Numbered from the stretch's first letter, positions 1 through 9,100 are shown. The stretch: 24,846 bases of DNA from Candidatus Kerfeldbacteria bacterium (GCA_016234305.1 JACRFM010000015.1:1-24846), one strand, 5' to 3'. Notes: generated from the letters alone by a model not told the origin. Translations and numbers: made by a program.

Positions 1-1308
1 CACTTTCTTAAAATCTATAATCTCCTGAATACCATTTTCCATATCACGTACGATTATGGTGCCATCCATTAATTCTTTCTGCCCGACTACCAAAGTAAAT
101 TTAACTTTCAAGCGATTGGCTATTTCCAGTTGGGCCTTTAAGCCGTCTTTGGCGAAATTTTCCGACACTCTTATACCCTGGCGGCGCAAATCATCAAACA
201 ATTTAAAAGATTTTTTGCGCGCCGGTTCCCCCAAACAAGCAATAAAAACATCTGGACCGGAAGGAGACGGTAAAACCACCCCGCGAGATTTCATTTCAAT
301 GACCAAGCGCTCCAGGCCAGCGGCAAAACCAACCGCCGGCGTAGCCGGACCCCCGAGTTCACTGACTAAACTATCATAACGACCGCCGGCGGCCAAAACT
401 AACTGGCTGTCCGGCTGGCTTAATAATTCAAAAACTGTCCGCGTATAATAATCCAAGCCGCGCACCAGTTGAGGGTTAAGTTGATAGGAAATTTCCACTT
501 CATCTAAATATTCCAAAACACTCACAAAATGCTGACGGCAATCATCACACAAAGAATCAACTAATTGCGGCGCGCCCGCGGCAATAGCCCGGCAACTTTC
601 TTGTTTACAATCTAAGAGACGCAAAGGATTGCGCTGCAATCGCCTTTTGCAATCATCACACAAGACTGATTTTTTGGTACGATAATAACCCTGCAAAGCT
701 TGCTTATAAACCGGACGACAAACCGGACAACCCACACTGTTAATCTGCACCACTGCCGGCAGCTGCAAACTCTCCAGCAGCGAAACGGCCAGCATTATCA
801 ACTGACTGTCGGCGGCCGGGGAAGCATCGCCTAAAATTTCCCAGTTGGCTTGCCACAAACCGCGATAACGTCCGGCTTGGGGACGCTCATGCCGAAAAAG
901 CGGTCCGAGTGCGTAAAGTTTAACCGGCTGAGGTAGTGACAGCATGCCATGCTCAATATAAGCGCGCACGATGCCGGCGGTATATTCCGGACGCAAACTT
1001 AAATGGTCTTCTGACTGGTCAACAAACGAGTACATCTCTTTTTCCACAATATCAGTAGTGGAACCAATCGCCCGGGTAAAAAGTGAAGTCTTTTCCAACA
1101 CCGGAGTTTCAATACGGTCAAAACTATAAGTCAGCGACAACTGCTCCACTTCATGCTCAATTGTTTGCCACCACCGCCACTCGCTCGGCAAAATATCATG
1201 CATGCCGCGAACTAATTGCGGCGGCGTTATTCTTTTAATCTTAACACCGCCTTCCTCGGCAGCCGGATTCTTATCGCTCTTATCAATTTTTTTATCACTT
1301 ATGGTCAT
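1..1308 (-). CDS. hisS: Histidine-tRNA ligase, C-terminal end cut by window edge
   Basis: Charges tRNA-His with histidine in the cytoplasm (class II aminoacyl-tRNA synthetase). The frame is open for 436 codons from the ATG at 1308 to base 1, so only the very C-terminus is missing. Visible class II signatures are a motif-2 stretch FRHERPQAGRYR (about residues 138-149), the histidine-binding motif RGLDYYTRTVFE (283-294), GGRYD (308-312) and the motif-3 region AVGFAAGLERL (325-335). An anticodon-binding domain follows from about 350. Residues 194-257 carry cysteine pairs (CPVC, CDDC, CKQESC, CDDC) in the insertion where many bacterial HisRS have them. The start lies 6 bp after the lepB stop, which implies a lepB-hisS transcript. 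No Shine-Dalgarno is seen, and the first 25 residues are a charged extension before the conserved RGMHDILP. Confidence 0.97.
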   Translation of the reverse strand, partial: MTISDKKIDKSDKNPAAEEGGVKIKRITPPQLVRGMHDILPSEWRWWQTIEHEVEQLSLTYSFDRIETPVLEKTSLFTRAIGSTTDIVEKEMYSFVDQSEDHLSLRPEYTAGIVRAYIEHGMLSLPQPVKLYALGPLFRHERPQAGRYRGLWQANWEILGDASPAADSQLIMLAVSLLESLQLPAVVQINSVGCPVCRPVYKQALQGYYRTKKSVLCDDCKRRLQRNPLRLLDCKQESCRAIAAGAPQLVDSLCDDCRQHFVSVLEYLDEVEISYQLNPQLVRGLDYYTRTVFELLSQPDSQLVLAAGGRYDSLVSELGGPATPAVGFAAGLERLVIEMKSRGVVLPSPSGPDVFIACLGEPARKKSFKLFDDLRRQGIRVSENFAKDGLKAQLEIANRLKVKFTLVVGQKELMDGTIIVRDMENGIQEIIDFKKV

Positions 1309-1314
1309 AGAAAT

Positions 1315-1878
1315 TTATAAAGCTAAGGCGGCTGGTTTAAAAACTGTCCAACGGTCAAAAGGCCAAGCCCGTACCCAGCTGCGGCCGATTATTTCGCCGC
1401 GCACAATTGGCCCAAAACTGCGCGAATCAAGACTGGCGCTGCGGTTATCGCCCAGCACATAATACTGTTCAGCTTGCAAAGTTATATCCTGCTGCCCTTG
1501 AGTTCTAACCCATTCGCCCAAATATGGTTCAGCTAAGAGTTTAAGTTCACCGCCATTTTGGCCAAGCCAGACTTTTTGCTCTTTAACCACTACTCGTTCG
1601 CCCGGCAAACCAATAACCCGTTTGATAAAAAATTGGCTACGGTCACGAGGATAACGCAACACCACCACTTCGCCCCGAACTGGCTCATGGAAACGGTAGG
1701 AAATTTCATCAATCAACAAATAATCATGGTCGTAAAAATTCGGCTCCATGGAAGCGCCCTTAACGTAAAATGGCTGCACTAAAAAATAACGAATTGGTAA
1801 AATAATGGCGAGTGACACCACTACCACTTTCAAAACTTCACCTAAAAAGAGTAAAAAAGCTTTTAAGTTTTGCCACAT
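1315..1878 (-). CDS. lepB: Signal peptidase I
   Basis: Membrane-bound serine protease that removes signal peptides from exported proteins. The protein has 187 aa. One N-terminal membrane segment (about residues 9-33) is followed by box B with GASMEP, catalytic Ser43. Box D is FIKRVIGLPGE with the general base Lys86. Box E is GDNRSASLDSRSFG (143-156). This Ser/Lys arrangement is characteristic of the S26A family. The gene starts at 1878 (MWQNLKAF) without a Shine-Dalgarno and is followed after 6 bp by hisS. Likely substrates in this window are the secreted coiled-coil protein (minus, 21461-22696) and the S11 peptidase at 23585. Confidence 0.96.
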   Translation of the reverse strand: MWQNLKAFLLFLGEVLKVVVVSLAIILPIRYFLVQPFYVKGASMEPNFYDHDYLLIDEISYRFHEPVRGEVVVLRYPRDRSQFFIKRVIGLPGERVVVKEQKVWLGQNGGELKLLAEPYLGEWVRTQGQQDITLQAEQYYVLGDNRSASLDSRSFGPIVRGEIIGRSWVRAWPFDRWTVFKPAALAL

Positions 1879-1886
1879 AGATAATT

Positions 1887-1915
1887 AGTAAAGTTATAGA
1901 TATTTCTAAATTCAA
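1887..1915 (-). promoter_or_regulatory. Candidate lepB-hisS promoter, near-leaderless
   Basis: Read on the minus strand, TTGAAT (1910-1915) and TTTACT (1887-1892) are separated by exactly 17 bp. The -10 ends 8 nt before the lepB ATG, so transcription would begin at or next to the start codon. The -10 hexamer is weak (4 of 6 consensus bases). Confidence 0.4.
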
Positions 1916-1921
1916 ACCATA

Positions 1922-2032
1922 AAAACTCAAAGCGCAAAAGTCAAAAACCAAAGGTACAAGTTAAAAGTAAAAAGTTTTGAGTGTTGCGTTGCGGATTTGA
2001 CTTTTGACTTCTAACTTTTGACTTAATACATC
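1922..2032 (+). repeat. Dispersed 111-bp AT-rich repeat, copy 1
   Basis: Rich in short tracts such as AAAAGTCAAAA and TTTTGACTTTTGACTTC, and partly self-complementary. It aligns without gaps to 10866-10976 with 8 differences in 111 positions. It abuts the encoded CCA of tRNA-Val (minus, 2034-2108) with one base between them. Confidence 0.85.
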
Positions 2033-2033
2033 G

Positions 2034-2108
2034 TGGTGGACGGTATAGGATTTGAACCTATGACCCCTGCAATGTGAATGCAGTGCTCTACCGCTGAGCT
2101 AACCGTCC
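2034..2108 (-). tRNA. tRNA-Val(CAC)
   Basis: A 75-nt cloverleaf with encoded CCA. The acceptor GGACGGT pairs with ACCGTCC. The D-stem is GCTC/GAGC. The anticodon stem CTGCA/TGCAG encloses loop TTCACAT, anticodon CAC. The T-arm is ATAGG-TTCAAAT-CCTAT with discriminator A. It reads the valine codon GUG. It stands alone on the minus strand, followed by the 111-bp repeat. Confidence 0.97.
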
Positions 2109-2579
2109 TTAGAATATAGTAGGGCGATAAATGTTCCTGCGCTGGACGTTTCGGGCCTAAGGCTAATCGACCTTATTAATAAGGGATAAATAGTAGCTAA
2201 CGTGCTGCCGCTATAGCTCCACCGGTACTAAAGAGCCTTGACAGTATATAAGTTTACTTCAAAATTGACAAATAAATATACAAAATGTTACCATTTTTTC
2301 TACCACTTGTGAAGCGCTCTCCGAGTTTACGGGACAACCACGCGGGGTATTCCACTGTGGCGTTTTGGACTTCAACCCTTCGACTCTGGAAGCGGGCGCC
2401 TGTCCGCCTGTGGCGGAAAACCACGCACCGTCCCCACCCGAGTGGGATTGATGCATGAGTAAACTACCACACCTACATACTAGGCGTGGTAGTAAAATTC
2501 TACACCTACCTTACGTAGATATAAAGACGGCCCTTAAACTAACACCATCCCCTAACCAAGCTCTAAATTCTATAAAAAT
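2109..2579. other. Gene-less stretch with hairpins, function unknown
   Basis: No convincing coding frame in about 470 bp between the divergent tRNA-Val and the LCP gene. It holds a 14-nt perfect palindrome CCTTATTAATAAGG (2171-2184), a CCGCC-TGT-GGCGG palindrome (2404-2416) of the dispersed family described under findings, and the hairpin at 2463-2493. The part near 2200-2242 weakly resembles a 23S rRNA 3' end. Promoters for the minus-strand tRNA-Val must lie here, but only a TATATT-like -10 is visible near 2113-2118. Confidence 0.5.
2463..2493. repeat. Near-perfect 31-nt hairpin
   Basis: ACTACCAC pairs with GTGGTAGT, and inside it CCTA pairs with TAGG around a CATAC loop, with one A/C mismatch between the two helices. 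No strong T-run follows on either strand, so an operator or RNA hairpin is as likely as a terminator. Confidence 0.6.
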
Positions 2580-2608
2580 TTGCTTACTTGCACCCACTAA
2601 TCTATATT
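2580..2608 (+). promoter_or_regulatory. Candidate promoter of the LCP gene
   Basis: TTGCTT (2580-2585), a 17-bp spacer, then TATATT (2603-2608). A second possible -10, TATAAT, sits at 2614-2619 but lacks a well-spaced -35. Either gives a 5' leader of about 20-30 nt before the ATG at 2645, with no Shine-Dalgarno. Confidence 0.45.
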
Positions 2609-2644
2609 AAACGTATAATCTAGACAGACAATATATCCAGTCTT

Positions 2645-3766
2645 ATGGAGCCAAGCGCCAATAAACCAATTTCCGCAGCAGAGCCAAGCGCCGACTATTC
2701 CTCTAACAGTAGAATAAACCAGGGGAAATTTTTTTTGTATGCTGTTTTTATTATTATCAGCCTGGGAGTTATTTGGCTGTCGCGCCAACCCCGTGTTCAG
2801 GCCACCATCCTGGAGTGGCCCCAGCATTCTCTGTGGGAAAACGTTAAACAACTGATTAGCGGACAAGATAAACTGCTGGCGGGTGAAACTGACGGCCGCA
2901 TCAATTTTTTGATATTAGGCGAGGGTGGACCGGGCCACGATGGGCCTTATTTGACCGACACTATTATATTAGCCAGTTTAAATCCCCAAACTAAACAAGT
3001 TGGTTTAATGCCCATTCCCCGCGATCTGGTGGTACCTATTCCCGGCGCCGGCTCAAAACGCATAAATTATGCCAACGCCATTGGCGAACAACAAGCTAAA
3101 GATTCCGGGCCTATCCTGGCCAGCACAGTCGTGAATCAAGTTTTTGGCCTGCCGATTCATTATTATGTCCGGCTTGATTTTACCGGTTTTGTAAAAATTG
3201 TCGACCAATTAGGCGGTCTGCCACTGGAGGTGCCAAGCAGCTTTGTGGATAAAGACTATCCTGACGAACAACATGGTTATCAAACAGTCAGCTTTGAAGC
3301 CGGCTGGCAGATTATGTCAGGCGAACGAGCCCTGCAATACGCCCGCTCCCGGCACGGTAACGGCGGCCAAAGTTCTGATTTTGCCCGCTCTAAAAGACAA
3401 CTGCAAATTATGGCGGCGATCAAAAATAAACTACTCTCACCGGCCACCTTTTTAAATCCGCGTTTGGCTTTACAAGTTTACCGCACTCTGCGCGACAGTG
3501 TGATTACTAACCTGGATGCTCAGGATGCCATTCGCTTAGCTCATATGGTACGCTCGATTGACATTAATAATATCAAACAACAAATCTTGGACGATTCACC
3601 TCAGGGTTTGTTAAAACAAATAATCAGCGAAGACGGCGCCTATTTATTAGTACCTAAAACGCCCGACTATTCGGATTTAAAAACCGCCGCCGCTAATTTA
3701 CTCTCCCAGCAGTCTGTGCGCCTGCCGCTTAGCCAAGTTATTATTAAAAAAGATAATACCCCTTAA
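2645..3766 (+). CDS. LytR-CpsA-Psr (LCP) family cell-envelope protein
   Basis: LCP enzymes transfer undecaprenyl-linked glycopolymers to the cell wall or another envelope acceptor, outside the membrane. The 373-aa protein has a short cytoplasmic N-terminus, one membrane segment (about residues 28-46) and an extracellular LCP domain from about 85. Recognisable family blocks are NFLILGEGG (87-95), the acidic LTDTI (103-107), MPIPRDL (122-128) with the conserved Arg126/Asp127, KRINYANA (138-145), and an ARSRHGNG...DFARSKRQ block near 234-253 that supplies the conserved arginines. The substrate cannot be told from sequence. A candidate structured RNA begins at its stop codon. No Shine-Dalgarno precedes the ATG. 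Confidence 0.88.
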   Translation: MEPSANKPISAAEPSADYSSNSRINQGKFFLYAVFIIISLGVIWLSRQPRVQATILEWPQHSLWENVKQLISGQDKLLAGETDGRINFLILGEGGPGHDGPYLTDTIILASLNPQTKQVGLMPIPRDLVVPIPGAGSKRINYANAIGEQQAKDSGPILASTVVNQVFGLPIHYYVRLDFTGFVKIVDQLGGLPLEVPSSFVDKDYPDEQHGYQTVSFEAGWQIMSGERALQYARSRHGNGGQSSDFARSKRQLQIMAAIKNKLLSPATFLNPRLALQVYRTLRDSVITNLDAQDAIRLAHMVRSIDINNIKQQILDDSPQGLLKQIISEDGAYLLVPKTPDYSDLKTAAANLLSQQSVRLPLSQVIIKKDNTP

Positions 3767-3971
3767 AGTTTCGCGCGCGTTATAGCGGAGAACCCCGCAC
3801 CTGAAAAGTAAAGTGCTTAAAACCACAACTGACTGGATGTTTTGTTCTGAAGAAGTGAATCAAGGGAAAGGCCATACCTACAGAAGTGTGAGGGGTAAAT
3901 AATTCCCGAACTTATCTCCGACCGCACGCCTTAACTTTGGTAGCAGTATCAACAGCTGCTGCTTTATTGTA
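3765..3971 (+). ncRNA. Candidate structured RNA with closing stem, then a possible terminator
   Basis: This 270-bp gap between LCP and der has no coding frame but strong complementarity between its ends. AAAGTT (3765-3770) pairs with AACTTT (3933-3938). A GC-rich helix of 3773-3779 with 3925-3930 continues, with a bulged C and one mismatch. CGGAGA (3786-3791) then pairs with TCTCCG (3915-3920). A small internal hairpin GCAC/GTGC lies near 3797-3815. After the closing stem, AGCAG/CTGCT (3942-3960) plus a T-rich run could terminate transcription. The overall shape, one long closed rod of about 174 nt, is like 6S-type RNAs, but no family signature was recognised. It could also be a processed 3' UTR of the LCP mRNA. 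Confidence 0.4.
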
Positions 3972-3998
3972 TTATTACTATAAGTGAGCTACTCAGCC

Positions 3999-4027
3999 TT
4001 AAATTATCTAATTTCTTCCTTTATAAA
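3999..4027 (+). promoter_or_regulatory. Candidate der-pth promoter
   Basis: TTAAAT (3999-4004), a 17-bp spacer, then TATAAA (4022-4027). The -10 ends 12 nt before the der ATG, implying a leader of only about 4-5 nt. The -35 is weak. Confidence 0.35.
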
Positions 4028-4038
4028 CGCTCTAAGTT

Positions 4039-5331
4039 ATGTCTTCACTGCCTCGTGCTAAAGTTGTAATAGTTGGCCGAACCAACGTTGGTAAATCAGC
4101 TCTATTTAACCGTCTGGTAGATAAAAATCAGGTTTTGGTTTCCGAGCAGCCAGGCACTACCCGCGACACTAATCTAGGGATAGTTAACTGGCGCGGTCAT
4201 CACTTTTTAATTTATGACAGCGGCGGCACCAATCCCTTAAAAAATGACGCCGTTGCCCTAGGCAGCCTAAAAAGATTAGACCAAGCTATTAAACAGGCCA
4301 ACGTAATATTATTAGTGATTGATGGCCAAACCGGACTCTTGGACAGCGATTTAGCCTTAGGTAAAAAACTGCAACGCAGTCATAAAAAAGTCGTGGCCGT
4401 GGTTAATAAAATTGATAGTGTTAAACAACGGCAGTTGGCCGCCCCCCAAGTTCTTAATTTTCCCACGCAACTTGTCTCCGCCAAAACCGGCGTAGGGGTA
4501 GGTGACTTGCTGGATTTAATCTGGCCTGATTTGGAAAAAATTGAACAACCCGCACCCGAGTTGCGCCTGGCTGTTATTGGTCAAACTAACGTGGGCAAAT
4601 CTTCCTTGTTTAACCGACTGTTGAATCAAGAGCGCAGCTTGGTCTTGCCCACGCCTCATACCACCCGCGACCGGCAACATCATTTTATGTCTTACCAAAA
4701 TAGTTTAATCGAACTAATTGATACGGCCGGTGTCAGACGTCAGCAGCCCAAAGCGCCTCGCCTGGAAGCCTTAAGCGCTGAACAAACCCTGCAAATTTTA
4801 CCCGAGGTTGATATTATCTTATTACTGCTTGACGCAAGCCAACCTTTTAGCTGGCAAGACCAGGCTTTGGCTGATGTGGCTAAACAAACCCTGCGGCCGG
4901 TTATAATTATTTTAAACAAAGCTGATTTGGTTGAAGCCAACGACCGCTTTGCTATTAATAAACAAGTAATAAATTATCTGCCCATGCTTAGCTATGCGGC
5001 GCGGCTGTGGCTATCAGCTAAGCAGGGCGAGGGTGTTAAACGACTCATACCGCTCGCCCGGCAAGTTCAAATTAACTGGCAAAGACAACTGAGCCAGGCT
5101 GAGATTAAACAATTCTGCCAATATATTAAACGCCTCCAGCCTATAAAAAACCTGCCGCTCTTAAGTATTGAACAAACCGGCATAGCGCCGCCCAGTTTTA
5201 GAGCGCGGTTTGACACTAAAGCCATGCTGCCCCGGGCCATCGCCGATTGGCTAGAGGGCAAACTGCGGCACAGTTTTGGTTTTACCGGCACGCCGCTTAG
5301 GGTTCACCTGCAGACCCGCACTAAGAAATAA
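4039..5331 (+). CDS. der: GTPase Der (EngA), ribosome assembly
   Basis: Essential double-GTPase needed for 50S ribosomal subunit maturation. The 430-aa protein has two tandem G domains and a C-terminal KH-like domain. G domain 1: GRTNVGKS (13-20), TTRD (40-43), DSGG (60-63, where most Der have DTGG) and NKID (123-126). G domain 2: GQTNVGKS (181-188), TTRD (208-211), DTAG (228-231) and NKAD (293-296). The C-terminus ends with the KH signature FGFTGTPLRVHLQTR. The length is at the short end for the family. It has no Shine-Dalgarno. pth follows after 12 bp, so the two are probably co-transcribed. Confidence 0.96.
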   Translation: MSSLPRAKVVIVGRTNVGKSALFNRLVDKNQVLVSEQPGTTRDTNLGIVNWRGHHFLIYDSGGTNPLKNDAVALGSLKRLDQAIKQANVILLVIDGQTGLLDSDLALGKKLQRSHKKVVAVVNKIDSVKQRQLAAPQVLNFPTQLVSAKTGVGVGDLLDLIWPDLEKIEQPAPELRLAVIGQTNVGKSSLFNRLLNQERSLVLPTPHTTRDRQHHFMSYQNSLIELIDTAGVRRQQPKAPRLEALSAEQTLQILPEVDIILLLLDASQPFSWQDQALADVAKQTLRPVIIILNKADLVEANDRFAINKQVINYLPMLSYAARLWLSAKQGEGVKRLIPLARQVQINWQRQLSQAEIKQFCQYIKRLQPIKNLPLLSIEQTGIAPPSFRARFDTKAMLPRAIADWLEGKLRHSFGFTGTPLRVHLQTRTKK

Positions 5332-5343
5332 TTATAATTCGCT

Positions 5344-5940
5344 ATGACTACACTACCACTGCTAATCGTCGGACTCGGCAACCCCGGCCGTAAATACGAA
5401 AATACCCGCCATAATCTTGGTTTCATGGTTTTAGACAAATGGCTCAAAGAACTGGGGTTAAGCGTTACCTGGAAGAGCGAACCCTCGCCTAAATCTTTAG
5501 TGGCTAAATTGCCGCTTCAGCCGGGACGGACTGACCTCGCACTTAAACCGCAAACTTTCATGAATAATTCCGGCGACAGCGTGGCTGAAGTTTTACATTA
5601 TTTTAAAATGACCCCGGCTCAACTTTTAGTCATCCATGATGATTTGGATTTACCTTTGGGCACCTTACGCACTTCGGCTAATTCCAGCGGCGGCGGACAC
5701 CAGGGCGTACAGAGTATTATTGATGCTCTGAGCACGAATGTTTGGCTCCGCTTGCGCCTGGGCATCAGCCGGCCGGCCGGAGAGCAGCCGCCGGAAGATT
5801 ATGTGCTCAAGTTGTTTAATCCAAACGAACAGGCAGTCTGCGAAAAAGTTCTAACCGCCGCCGGTAAATTTATTTCTTTATACCGGCAGAGCCCAAACGC
5901 TAAACAATTAGAACTCAGGAACCAAACTTTTAAAATATAA
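5344..5940 (+). CDS. pth: Peptidyl-tRNA hydrolase
   Basis: Recycles peptidyl-tRNA released by stalled ribosomes by cleaving the peptide-tRNA ester bond. The 198-aa protein carries the family blocks GLGNPG (Asn13), ENTRHNLGF with the catalytic His23, QTFMNNSG (Asn74) and IHDDLDLP (Asp99). The normally GGHNG block reads GGHQG, so the position equivalent to Asn114 of the E. coli enzyme is Gln120. It lies 12 bp after der and ends directly at an intrinsic terminator, closing a der-pth unit. Confidence 0.96.
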   Translation: MTTLPLLIVGLGNPGRKYENTRHNLGFMVLDKWLKELGLSVTWKSEPSPKSLVAKLPLQPGRTDLALKPQTFMNNSGDSVAEVLHYFKMTPAQLLVIHDDLDLPLGTLRTSANSSGGGHQGVQSIIDALSTNVWLRLRLGISRPAGEQPPEDYVLKLFNPNEQAVCEKVLTAAGKFISLYRQSPNAKQLELRNQTFKI

Positions 5941-5980
5941 AAATCCGTCCCGCACAAACTGGGGGAACGGATTTTTTATT
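5941..5980 (+). terminator. Intrinsic terminator after pth
   Basis: AAATCCGT(-)CCC pairs with GGGAACGGATTT with one bulge, and a run of six T plus ATT follows. It begins at the base after the pth stop codon. Confidence 0.85.
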
Positions 5981-5987
5981 AATGTGT

Positions 5988-6092
5988 TTAATCCTACTTA
6001 TCAGTGCTAGCCAAATTTTAACATAAAGCTATCTTTGCAGATGCACTTGTTAAGGAGGGGTCACAAGAAGCATCACTGATAAGTAGGATTAA
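5988..6092 (+). ncRNA. 19-bp perfect inverted repeat enclosing a 67-nt loop; candidate RNA or miniature element
   Basis: The arm TTAATCCTACTTATCAGTG (5988-6006) has its exact complement at 6074-6092. The pairing extends outward with GTGT/ACAC across a small bulge. The enclosed loop contains a second hairpin, CTTGT/ACAAG (6046-6050 with 6063-6067), that displays TAAGGAGGGGTC in its loop, similar to a Shine-Dalgarno. The element lies between the pth terminator and mfd, ending 48 bp before the mfd ATG. It could be an independent small RNA, an mfd leader structure or a miniature inverted-repeat element. Confidence 0.5.
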
Positions 6093-6140
6093 CTACACTA
6101 AATTTTTAAGTATTTTTATTGTTGTAAGGTTTACTTTATC

Positions 6141-9100
6141 ATGGATAAAGACAACTGTCAAGACCATTTAAAAAAGGCTAAAAATACGATAAATTCACAC
6201 GCCGATAAGACCAAACTTACTTGTCTGTCCGAGCGAAACTTGCCGATAAATTTATCAGCCCAGGGATATTATATAAGCAAATTAAGCCAGTCTGCGGGCG
6301 GTGCCAGAATTATCTGGGGATTAAATTCCAATCGCGAGCTGGCTCCGGCGGCGGCTTTATTAAAATTTTTCCAACAACTTTTAAAATCGCCCGGCGCGAT
6401 TCTAATTTTTCCTCAAGATTTTTTAACCTGGCAAACGAGCCGCCGCAATGAAAATGCCGTCTTATTGGTAGCTCAAGAACATTGGCCCTTAGCTCTGCCC
6501 GCTGAGGCCGCGATCAAGCAGCATACTATTAATCTTAAAACCGGTTTAATTTTAAAACCGGCCCAACTAAAAACGGCCTTAACGCAGGCCGGCTACGAAG
6601 CCGGGCCCCTGCCTGAGCGCGACGGCTGGTGGCAGCAGCAAGGCGGCACTTTATGGCTGGCGGCGGGCGCAACTTGGCAGCTGGTTTGGCAAGGCAATCA
6701 ACTAGAAACCATTAACCGTTATAATTTACTAACTCAAAATATTTTTGAATCAGTCAAAACTCTGACTATTCATCCCCGGCAACTGCCGCCGCAAAATGAC
6801 TTAAGTTTAAAAAACTATTTAACACCCAGCGACATAATTATTAACCCACCGGCAGACTCTAAACTGGTAAGTAAACGAATCATCACCTGTCAGGCAACCC
6901 TGCCCTCCCCTTTAGGAGGCGTACCCACCCTGGTTAATTTGCTCCCGCAAATCAATGATTATATAAAAGGGCAGCTGCGGGCAGGCTATGTCATAAAAAT
7001 TTTTTCCACTGAACTCCAGAGTCTCAAAATTAAACTGGCTCCCTGGGCTGAATCACTCACTTGGCAAGAAATCTCCGATAATTTGGCGCTGGTCTTAGAA
7101 GGCTTTAAAGACGACCTAAATAAAACCATTTACCTTTCCGACCGCGAACTGATTGGCTTAAAACGGCATCATTTTATAACCAACCTGGCTGCTTATGAAA
7201 AACTAAAGGGGGGCGATTATGTGGTTCATATTGACCACGGTATCGGCAGATTCAACAGCTTAATCAGCCAGACCCTTGACGAACAAACCCGGGATTATCT
7301 GTTAATTGACTACGCCGATAACGACAAGTTGTATGTACCAATTGAACATACTGACCGCTTGTCACGCTACTTAGGCAGTCCTCACCCGCCCTTACAAAAA
7401 CTACAAGGCGGCAGTTGGTTCAAAATAACGAGAAGAGTCAAACAGGAAACCGCCGCTTTGGCCAGCGAATTAATTAAACTCTACGCGGAGCGGGCTATGG
7501 CCCGCGTTAAACCGATGACTCCGTATCCTGAAGAAGCGCTGCTCGCCGCCAGCTTCCCCTGGCCACTCACCTCTGACCAGCTTAAGGCTTGGGCGGAAAT
7601 TGACGCCGACCTTACGGGCACTAAGCCGGCGGACCGCTTGATTTGCGGCGATGTGGGCTTTGGCAAAACCGAATTGGCTGTGCGGGCCGCCTTTCGCGCC
7701 GTCCTTAATGGTTATCAGGTAGCCGTGCTGACACCCACCACTCTCCTCGCTCAACAACACTATGATACCTTTGCGCAAAGATTAAAAAATTTTGGCCTTA
7801 ATCTTGGCTTACTCTCCCGCGCCCAGACGGCGGCCGAGCAACTTAAAACCGTTAAATTAATTGAACAGGGCCGCCTGGATATTACTATAGGCACTCACAG
7901 TTTACTGGCCAACCGGCTGCAATTTAGCCGCCTGGGCCTCTTAATAATAGACGAGGAGCAGCGCTTTGGCGTTAAGCAAAAAGAAAAATTAAAAAATTAT
8001 AAACCCAATTTACATGTTTTGTCTTTATCAGCCACCCCCATACCGCGCACTCTTAATTTGGCCGTCTCCAGTCTGCGGGACTTGTCCTTAATCATGACGC
8101 CGCCGGCGGGACGGCAAAAAATTAACACAGTTATTTCCGTTTTAGACGAAAATATTATCAAGCAAGCCATCAACTTGGAAATCAAACGCGGCGGGCAAAT
8201 TTATTACTTGGTTAATCACATTGCTGATTTGCCCCAGGCGGCAGCGCGCTTAAGTAACCTGGCGCCCCGGGCTACTTTAGGCATAATTCACGGCCGCTTG
8301 CCGGCCGGACAAGCGGCCCGGACGATGCGCAACTTTGACGCCCGCAAATTAAACATTCTGCTGGCCACCAGTATTATTGAAAACGGTTTAGATTTACCCA
8401 ATGTCAACACTTTGGTGGTGGAAAACGCGGAAAGATTCGGCCTGGCTGACCTTTATCAACTGAAAGGCAGAGTTGGCCGGGGCGCAGCTCAAGCCTATGC
8501 TTATTTTTTGGTTGCCGAAAATTTAACCGCCCTTGGCCAAAAACGCCTGCAAGCCCTGCGGGCGGCTGAAGATTTGGGCAGTGGTTTAAGTTTAGCTTTA
8601 AAAGATATGGAACTAAGAGGCGTGGGCGCGATTTTAGGAAGCCAGCAGCACGGCCAGGTTAAGGCCGTAGGCGTTCATCTTTATGGACAACTTCTAGCTC
8701 AAGCTATTGAGGAACTAAAAACCGGCCTGCCCACGCCGGCCATTCCTGAAGTATTATTGCGCCTGCCTCTGCCGGGGCTTATTTCCGCCCAGCTGGTTCC
8801 GAGCGAATTGGACCGCATACAGGTTTACCGGCGTCTGGCTGGTTTACGCGAAACACGGGAACTTAAAATAGTAGCCGAGGAAATATTAGGGCGGCCTCTG
8901 CAAAATTCTTTACCTGACAGACAGTTGCAAAATCTTTTAACCCTGCTGGAATTTAAACTGCTGGCAGAACGCGCGGGTCTGAGGGAAGTTTCCTGTCAAA
9001 ATCAAGGAGAGGTTGGCCAATTCTTAATTCGCTTTCTAGGTCCGCCAACAGCGGAACAACTTAAACGTTTAAATACTTTTGACTCGGGCTGGCACAAAGT

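Noticed and set aside
2424..2436. ACCGTCCCCACC resembling the tRNA-Val 3' end, as a possible third tRNA cassette
   Set aside because: It is on the opposite strand to the tRNA, matches only about 7 contiguous bases, and no inverted T-arm copy accompanies it.
2259..2456. 65-codon minus-strand frame in the tRNA-Val to LCP gap
   Set aside because: It translates hairpins and the CCGCC palindrome, has no ribosome binding site, and its composition is unlike the real genes.
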